From contig CAAENX010000013.1 of assembly GCA_900757495.1 (NCBI GenBank), forward strand, positions 62,001 through 126,000: 64,000 nt of DNA, in the 5' to 3' direction. This DNA is from an uncultured Collinsella sp. (lineage in GTDB: Bacteria; Actinomycetota; Coriobacteriia; Coriobacteriales; Coriobacteriaceae). The notes below the pieces were generated by a model. The model had not been told where the DNA came from and did no database searches. It worked only from the letters and a program-made list of their open reading frames with translations. Shown here piece by piece: positions 59,596 through 64,000 of this stretch (positions are counted from its first letter, which is position 1; every line of letters begins with the position of its first letter). Both the position numbers and the translations under genes were made by a program.

Positions 59596-60573
59596 ATGTC
59601 GCGCAAGTCCGCCTACAAGCAAGTGCTTTCCATCGGCACCGCCGTGGTGCTGGGGTTTGCGTTGTTTACGGGATCGCTCGACGGAGCTCCCAAGCTGCTG
59701 TCGCCGCAAAGCGATGAACAGGCGGCAGCCCTGGCCGAGAAGCAAAACGAGAGCCCCAGCCGCACCGACGACGAGGCGGACCTGGTCGCCCGGCTCGAAT
59801 CGGGAACGGCAAGCTCCACGGATTCCGAAGGCGGCCAAAGCACCGGCGATGGCTCCAATTCCGCCACGACCGGCACCGCTGACGATGTCTCTTCGAACGC
59901 CACCCCCATCGACGAAGTCGAAAACCCCGACCTCAACCGCGCCCGCGGCGTATATCTCAGCAGCATTCCCGACTACGCCGGCAACCCCTACGTTGCCCTC
60001 CGCGCCGACGGCACGCATCCGCTCGGCACGCCGTCGTTCACGCTCGACGAATACGAACGGGCCACCGAAGAGGGCTGCTTTAAGAAGTTCTCTAAACTCG
60101 ACAGCCTGGGCCGTACCCGCAAAGCGCTCGCCTGCATAGGACCCGAATCGCTCGGTCAGGGCAAGCGCGGCGATATCTCACGTATCCACCCCGCCGGTTG
60201 GCACCAGCAGCGCTACGACTTTATTCCGGGCCAGAGCCTCTATAACCGCTGCCACCTTATCGCTTGGTCGCTCTGCGGCGAAAACGCCAACCGCAAAAAT
60301 CTCCTCACCGGCACGCGCTATCTCAACGAGACGGGCATGCTGCCCTTCGAAGAGCAGATCCTCGGCTATATCCGCGACACGGGCAACCACGTGCTCTACC
60401 GCGTCACGCCCATGTATAACGAAGAGGAACTCGTCTGCCGCGGCGTGCGCCTTGAGGCCCAATCGGTCGAGGACCACGGCAAGACCCTCTGTTTCCACGT
60501 TTATTGCTACAACCTGCAGCCGCACGTGCAGATCGACTACGCCACCGGCCGCAACCAGGCATCCGGAGACTAG
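59596..60573 (+). CDS. Secreted DNA/RNA non-specific endonuclease (EndA-like)
   Basis: This 325-residue protein has an N-terminal signal or anchor helix (about 8-26), a Ser/Thr/Glu-rich linker (about 40-110) and a beta-beta-alpha metal nuclease domain. The active-site motif reads YNRCHLIAWSLCG, followed by NRKNLLTGTRYLN: His of the DRGH-type motif (here NRCH) is the general base and the downstream Asn holds the metal. It resembles streptococcal EndA, used for uptake or degradation of extracellular DNA. ATG 59596 has AGGAG 6 nt upstream. Confidence 0.85.
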   Translation: MSRKSAYKQVLSIGTAVVLGFALFTGSLDGAPKLLSPQSDEQAAALAEKQNESPSRTDDEADLVARLESGTASSTDSEGGQSTGDGSNSATTGTADDVSSNATPIDEVENPDLNRARGVYLSSIPDYAGNPYVALRADGTHPLGTPSFTLDEYERATEEGCFKKFSKLDSLGRTRKALACIGPESLGQGKRGDISRIHPAGWHQQRYDFIPGQSLYNRCHLIAWSLCGENANRKNLLTGTRYLNETGMLPFEEQILGYIRDTGNHVLYRVTPMYNEEELVCRGVRLEAQSVEDHGKTLCFHVYCYNLQPHVQIDYATGRNQASGD

Positions 60574-60639
60574 TGCCGACCGTGCCGCCCGTAACCCAAA
60601 AAAATGATCCGTTTTCCTCCGTCCCCAAGGGATCAAATA

Positions 60640-60672
60640 AGGCCGCCCCGGTTACCCAGGGCGGCCTTTTCG
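60640..60672. terminator. Bidirectional terminator between nuclease and EF-G-like genes
   Basis: GGCCGCCC (60641-60648) pairs with GGGCGGCC (60659-60666), followed by TTTT on the plus strand and TTATTT on the minus strand. Confidence 0.88.
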
Positions 60673-60703
60673 TCAGCACTTACATTGCAGGCAAAACCAC
60701 ACG

Positions 60704-62779
60704 TTACTTAGCGCGGCCCTCCTCATAGCGCTCGACCAGCTTGGCCTGCACGTCATAAGGCACCTGCTCATAGCCTGCGGGCTCCATGGTAAAGTCGCCC
60801 GTGCCGCGCGTAATAGAGCGCAGACGCGTCGAGTAATCCGTCAGCTCGGCCAGCGGGGCCTGGGCAATGACCACGGTATCGCCGCGCTCGTCGGTCTCCA
60901 TACCCGTCACGCGACCGCGCGAGGCCGAGATGTCGCCCATCACGGCGCCGGCATAGCTCTCGGGGATAGTCACCGTAATTTCCTCGATGGGCTCCAGCAC
61001 CACCGGGTCGGCATCGGCACACGCCTTGCGCAGGCCGATGCGAGCCGCCGCGCGGAACGCCATCTCGTTGGAGTCGACGCTGTGATACGAGCCGTCGTAC
61101 ACAGCCACGCGAATGCCCGTGAGCGGGTAGCCAGCGATGATGCCGTCCTTCATGGTCTCCTGGACACCCTTGTCCACGGCGGGGATGAGCGAGCGCGGGA
61201 TGCGGCCGCCCACGACCTCGTCAACAAACTCATAGCCGTCGCTCGTGCCGTCGGGCCCAATGAGCGGCTCCACGCGCAGCCAGCAGTCGCCGTACTGACC
61301 GGCGCCGCCGGTCTGCTTCTTGTGGCGACCCTGGGCGCTTGCCGTGCGGCGGATGGTCTCGCGATACGGAATGCGGATCGGCACGCTCTTTGCCACAACC
61401 TTGGTACGGTCCTCCAAACGGTTGAGCAGCACCGAAACCTGCGCCTCGCCCACCGCCGAGATGATGGTCTGCCCGGTCTCCTCGTCGCGGTCGATACTCA
61501 TGGTCGGATCGGCCTTGCAGGCCTTCTCGATAAACGTGTAGAGCTTCTCTTCGTCGCCGCGATTCTCGGCCTCGATGGCAATACGGTACTGCGAGTTGGG
61601 GAACTTAAACGCCGCAGCCTCGACCTTACCGGTAATCGAGAGCGTGTCGCCCGTATCGGCAGCCAGTTTGGGCGCCACGATGATATCGCCGGCATAGGCG
61701 TGGCCGACCTCAGTCATGTCACGACCGCACATCACATACAGGTGAGCCAGACGCTCGCCCTTGCGCGTGCGCGCATTGATCAGCTCAAGGCCCGGCTCAA
61801 GCGTGCCCGTCAGCACCTTGATAAAGCTGATGCGACCCTGTTGCGGATCGGCCAGGGTCTTAAACACAAATGCCACCGGACGGTCATCGTCACTCGAGAT
61901 CTTGAGCGAATCGCCGTCGATGAGCGGCATCTCGCCGTAGTCGGTCGGCGCCGGGAAGTACGTGGCGATGTCGTCCATCAGCGAGTTGACGCCCTGCTCC
62001 TTAATGCAATCGCCCGCAAAGACCGGCACAAAAATGCGCTCGGCAATCGCCTTCGACAGCAGGCCCTCGAGCTCTTCCTGCGTCAGCGTCTCCTCGCCTT
62101 CCAGGTACTTCATCATCAGCTCGTCGTCAGCCTCGGCCACCAACTCGCACAGATGGTCATGGGCTTCCTCGGCCTGGGCACGATACTCCTCGGGAATCTC
62201 CGACTCAACGGCTTCGGTGCCGTTGCAGTGGCGTGCCTTCATGCGCACCAGGTCGATGATGCCGTCAAAGTCCTCGCCCTCGCCCCAGGGAAGAGTCACG
62301 GCGCCCAGTCGCGTACCAAAGCGCTCCTGCAGCAGGTCCATCGTGGTCGCAAAGCTGGCTTCGGAGCGCGACAGGCGGTTTACGAACACCGCACGCGCCA
62401 GACGCAGGTCCTCGGCGGCATACCAGAGCTTAACCGTCGTAGGCTGCGGGCCGGCCTCGGCGTCGACCACAAAAAGAGCCGTCTCGCAGACGCTCATCGC
62501 GGCATAGGCGTCACCGATAAAATCGGGGTAGCACGGGGCATCGAGCACGTTGATGCGGGCGCCCTTCCAATCGATCGGCGCGATGGTCGTCGAGATGGAA
62601 AATGCACGCTTGACCTCTTCGGGGTCATAGTCGAGCGTGGGCTTGGTGCCGTCGTGGCCGCCCAGGCGGGCGGTCTTGCCGGAAAGGTGGAGCATGGCCT
62701 CGGCGAGTGAAGTCTTGCCCACCCCGCCTTGGCCTACGAGCACCACGTTCCTTACGTTGCCGGTCTTGGGAGCACCCAT
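60704..62779 (-). CDS. Elongation factor G-like GTPase (EF-G2 / FusA2 type)
   Basis: This 691-residue protein has the domain order of EF-G (GTPase, domains II-V), but the G motifs are diverged: G1 GQGGVGKTSLAE, G3 DAPCYPDF (DTPGHVDF in EF-G, so the catalytic His is Tyr), and G4 VNRLSR instead of NKMDR. This matches the FusA2 group of Actinobacteria, whose role is not in general translocation and is unsettled (ribosome interaction or stress have been proposed). Domain IV tip TGGAGQYGDCWLRVEP is present. ATG 62779 follows AAGGAGG. Monocistronic. Confidence 0.88.
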   Translation of the reverse strand: MGAPKTGNVRNVVLVGQGGVGKTSLAEAMLHLSGKTARLGGHDGTKPTLDYDPEEVKRAFSISTTIAPIDWKGARINVLDAPCYPDFIGDAYAAMSVCETALFVVDAEAGPQPTTVKLWYAAEDLRLARAVFVNRLSRSEASFATTMDLLQERFGTRLGAVTLPWGEGEDFDGIIDLVRMKARHCNGTEAVESEIPEEYRAQAEEAHDHLCELVAEADDELMMKYLEGEETLTQEELEGLLSKAIAERIFVPVFAGDCIKEQGVNSLMDDIATYFPAPTDYGEMPLIDGDSLKISSDDDRPVAFVFKTLADPQQGRISFIKVLTGTLEPGLELINARTRKGERLAHLYVMCGRDMTEVGHAYAGDIIVAPKLAADTGDTLSITGKVEAAAFKFPNSQYRIAIEAENRGDEEKLYTFIEKACKADPTMSIDRDEETGQTIISAVGEAQVSVLLNRLEDRTKVVAKSVPIRIPYRETIRRTASAQGRHKKQTGGAGQYGDCWLRVEPLIGPDGTSDGYEFVDEVVGGRIPRSLIPAVDKGVQETMKDGIIAGYPLTGIRVAVYDGSYHSVDSNEMAFRAAARIGLRKACADADPVVLEPIEEITVTIPESYAGAVMGDISASRGRVTGMETDERGDTVVIAQAPLAELTDYSTRLRSITRGTGDFTMEPAGYEQVPYDVQAKLVERYEEGRAK

Positions 62780-63019
62780 GATGACCTCCTTGCAGGGTCG
62801 CGCGCGATGCGCGACGCCAACGGGGAGAGTTCGCGGTCGATGCCGTCCCGGGAGCAGCATGGTCGGCAGCCGAGCCGACTCACCCTCCAAATGTCCTATG
62901 CCACCACCCTACCCTTGCAGTCGCCTGTCCATGCAGACCTTTCGGCACGCGTATGCATACGGGCGGCGAGAGGAAGAAGAGCGCATGCGAGGCGATTATT
63001 GGACCCCCGCCGATGCAAA
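62780..63019. other. Upstream region of the EF-G-like gene
   Basis: The gap between the EF-G-like gene and the ABC gene is about 310 nt. It holds the hairpin GTCGCGC/GCGCGAC at 62800-62818, the promoter of the EF-G-like gene (not pinpointed), and at its end the ABC terminator. No other gene is seen. Confidence 0.5.
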
Positions 63020-63058
63020 TAAAATGCCGCCCCAGGCCGTAAGACCTGCGGCGGCATC
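63020..63058 (-). terminator. Terminator of amino-acid ABC operon
   Basis: ATGCCGC (63024-63030) pairs with GCGGCAT (63051-63057), with an inner GG/CC pair. On the minus strand TTTTATTT follows. Confidence 0.85.
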
Positions 63059-63090
63059 ACCTCAATAAACAGTTGAGTAAATTGCTGAGC

Positions 63091-63855
63091 CTATCCCTCG
63101 ATACGACTCAAGAACTCACGGGTACGCTGCTCGCGCGGATGATCGATAACCTGCTCGGCCGGACCCTCCTCGACAATGCGTCCGCCGTCCATAAAGACCA
63201 CGCGGTCTGCAACGTCGCGGGCAAACTGCATCGCGTGCGTCACGATCACCATCGTCATATTCTGCGCAGCGAGGTCCTTAATGACGCGCAGAACCTCGGC
63301 CGTCAGCTCGGGATCAAGCGCCGAGGTCGGCTCGTCAAAGAACAAGATTTCCGGGTCGAGCGCCAGGGCGCGGGCAATACTCACGCGCTGCTGCTGACCG
63401 CCCGAAAGCTCGCAGGGCACCTTGTTCTCGTTGCCCACAAGCCCCATCTGCGCAATAAGCTCGTGTGCGCGGGCCTCCGCCTGCTCGCGCGGGCGCTTGA
63501 GCACGCGAATCGGTGCATCGGTGATGTTTTTCATCACCGTATAGTGCGGAAACAGATTGTAGTTCTGAAACACCAGACCAAACCGCGAGCGCGCCTGCTT
63601 GGGCACATCGCCCTTCGCGTACGCCGCGCCCGAACCCGCATCCGTCGCAACGGCAAGGTCACCAAACGAGAGCGAGCCTCCGTCGAGTGTCTCGAGCAGC
63701 GTGGCACACCGCAGCAGCGTGGACTTGCCGCCACCTGAAGGCCCGATAATCGCCACGACCTCGCCACATTTGACCTCAAGCGAAATATCCTTGAGCACCT
63801 CATTGCCGCCAAACGCCTTGCGCGCGTTCGATATATTCATTACCGAATTAATCAT
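63091..63855 (-). CDS. Polar amino-acid ABC transporter ATP-binding protein (GlnQ type)
   Basis: This 254-residue ATPase has Walker A GPSGGGKST, Q-loop VFQNYNLFPH, signature LSGGQQQRVSIARALALDPE, Walker B EILFFDEPTSALDP and H-loop VTHAMQFA. FNLFPH/NYNLFPH is typical of the glutamine/histidine/cystine importers. Its ATG at 63855 overlaps the last 8 nt of the permease gene (ATGATTAA), so they are coupled. It powers uptake by the permease at 63848; the binding protein is outside the window. Start is ATG 63855. Confidence 0.9.
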   Translation of the reverse strand: MINSVMNISNARKAFGGNEVLKDISLEVKCGEVVAIIGPSGGGKSTLLRCATLLETLDGGSLSFGDLAVATDAGSGAAYAKGDVPKQARSRFGLVFQNYNLFPHYTVMKNITDAPIRVLKRPREQAEARAHELIAQMGLVGNENKVPCELSGGQQQRVSIARALALDPEILFFDEPTSALDPELTAEVLRVIKDLAAQNMTMVIVTHAMQFARDVADRVVFMDGGRIVEEGPAEQVIDHPREQRTREFLSRIEG

Positions 63856-64000
63856 GGTAGTAATCCAATTTTTTCTCGGCGGCGCCCAGCAGCATCTCGA
63901 CCACAAAGTTAAAGACCCAGTAGATCAGCGCCGCAATCGCAAACGGCACCATGCTCACCTGCGAGGCAACCAGCGCCTTGGCGGTCGAGAACATCTCACC
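63848..64000 (-). CDS. Amino-acid ABC transporter permease, C-terminal end (partial)
   Basis: Fifty codons are visible and the gene continues past the window edge. The piece includes one transmembrane helix (MVPFAIAALIYWVFNFVV) and ends in AAEKKLDYYHD. This LEKKLDYY-type tail is characteristic of HisM/GlnP family permeases. The stop TAA overlaps the start of the ATPase gene. Confidence 0.85.
   Translation of the reverse strand, partial: GEMFSTAKALVASQVSMVPFAIAALIYWVFNFVVEMLLGAAEKKLDYYHD

Overview
The window is a high-GC stretch of chromosome, most likely from a gut Coriobacteriia (Actinomycetota), probably Collinsella or a close relative. This is an inference from gene content (KUP/KdpDE, several LPxTG-like surface proteins, SipW-type surface operon, bacterial small SRP RNA, short palindromic intergenic repeats), not from a database match. 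Genes are dense, on both strands, with good Shine-Dalgarno sites. No phage, integrase, transposase or CRISPR array was seen.

Layout. 0-1 kb: 3' end of tex. 1.2-6.4 kb: an ascorbate-type (AG family) PTS operon (transaldolase, EIIA, EIIB, EIIC), a second transaldolase just downstream and a divergent DeoR regulator; the motif TTCCGTGAACGG occurs in both promoter regions. 6.4-9.9 kb: HAD phosphatase and an RlmKL-type rRNA methyltransferase. 10-14.5 kb: KdpE, a shortened KdpD and the K+ transporter Kup. 14.6-18 kb: nitroreductase and an LtaS-type sulfatase. 18.3-27.2 kb: a six-gene surface operon with a SipW-type signal peptidase, three TasA/camelysin-like proteins, a 1820-residue repeat protein and a membrane-anchored protein, probably behind a promoter whose spacer contains a G9 tract. 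27.5-34.6 kb: an array of tandem hairpins, a flavodoxin, a heterodimeric ABC exporter, a coiled-coil LANTG surface protein, and the SRP RNA gene within a stack of palindromes. 34.6-41.4 kb: a TadA-glycerate kinase fusion, tRNA-Ser, TetR, LemA, ilvE, DedA, cysE. 41.4-45.7 kb: MarR plus a second heterodimeric ABC exporter. 45.8-54.2 kb: small unknown gene, nitroreductase, LCP ligase plus class B sortase plus a sortase substrate, a regulator with a degenerate AAA+ domain, a YeiH transporter and a GntR regulator. 54.3-64 kb: glmS, LacI, HAD, larE, a secreted nuclease, an EF-G-like GTPase and the start of an amino-acid ABC transporter.

The best candidates for something new are (i) the SipW/TasA-like operon with a 1.8-kaa InlB/GLUG-type protein, an internal stem-loop and a possibly phase-variable promoter; (ii) the single-chain tRNA adenosine deaminase-glycerate kinase fusion; and (iii) an unusual load of intergenic palindromes: interleaved inverted repeats at 18.1-18.3 kb, a 62-bp-period hairpin array at 27.6-27.8 kb, a palindrome stack around the SRP RNA, and two places where the last codons of a gene are repeated, in frame and with only synonymous changes, beyond its stop.
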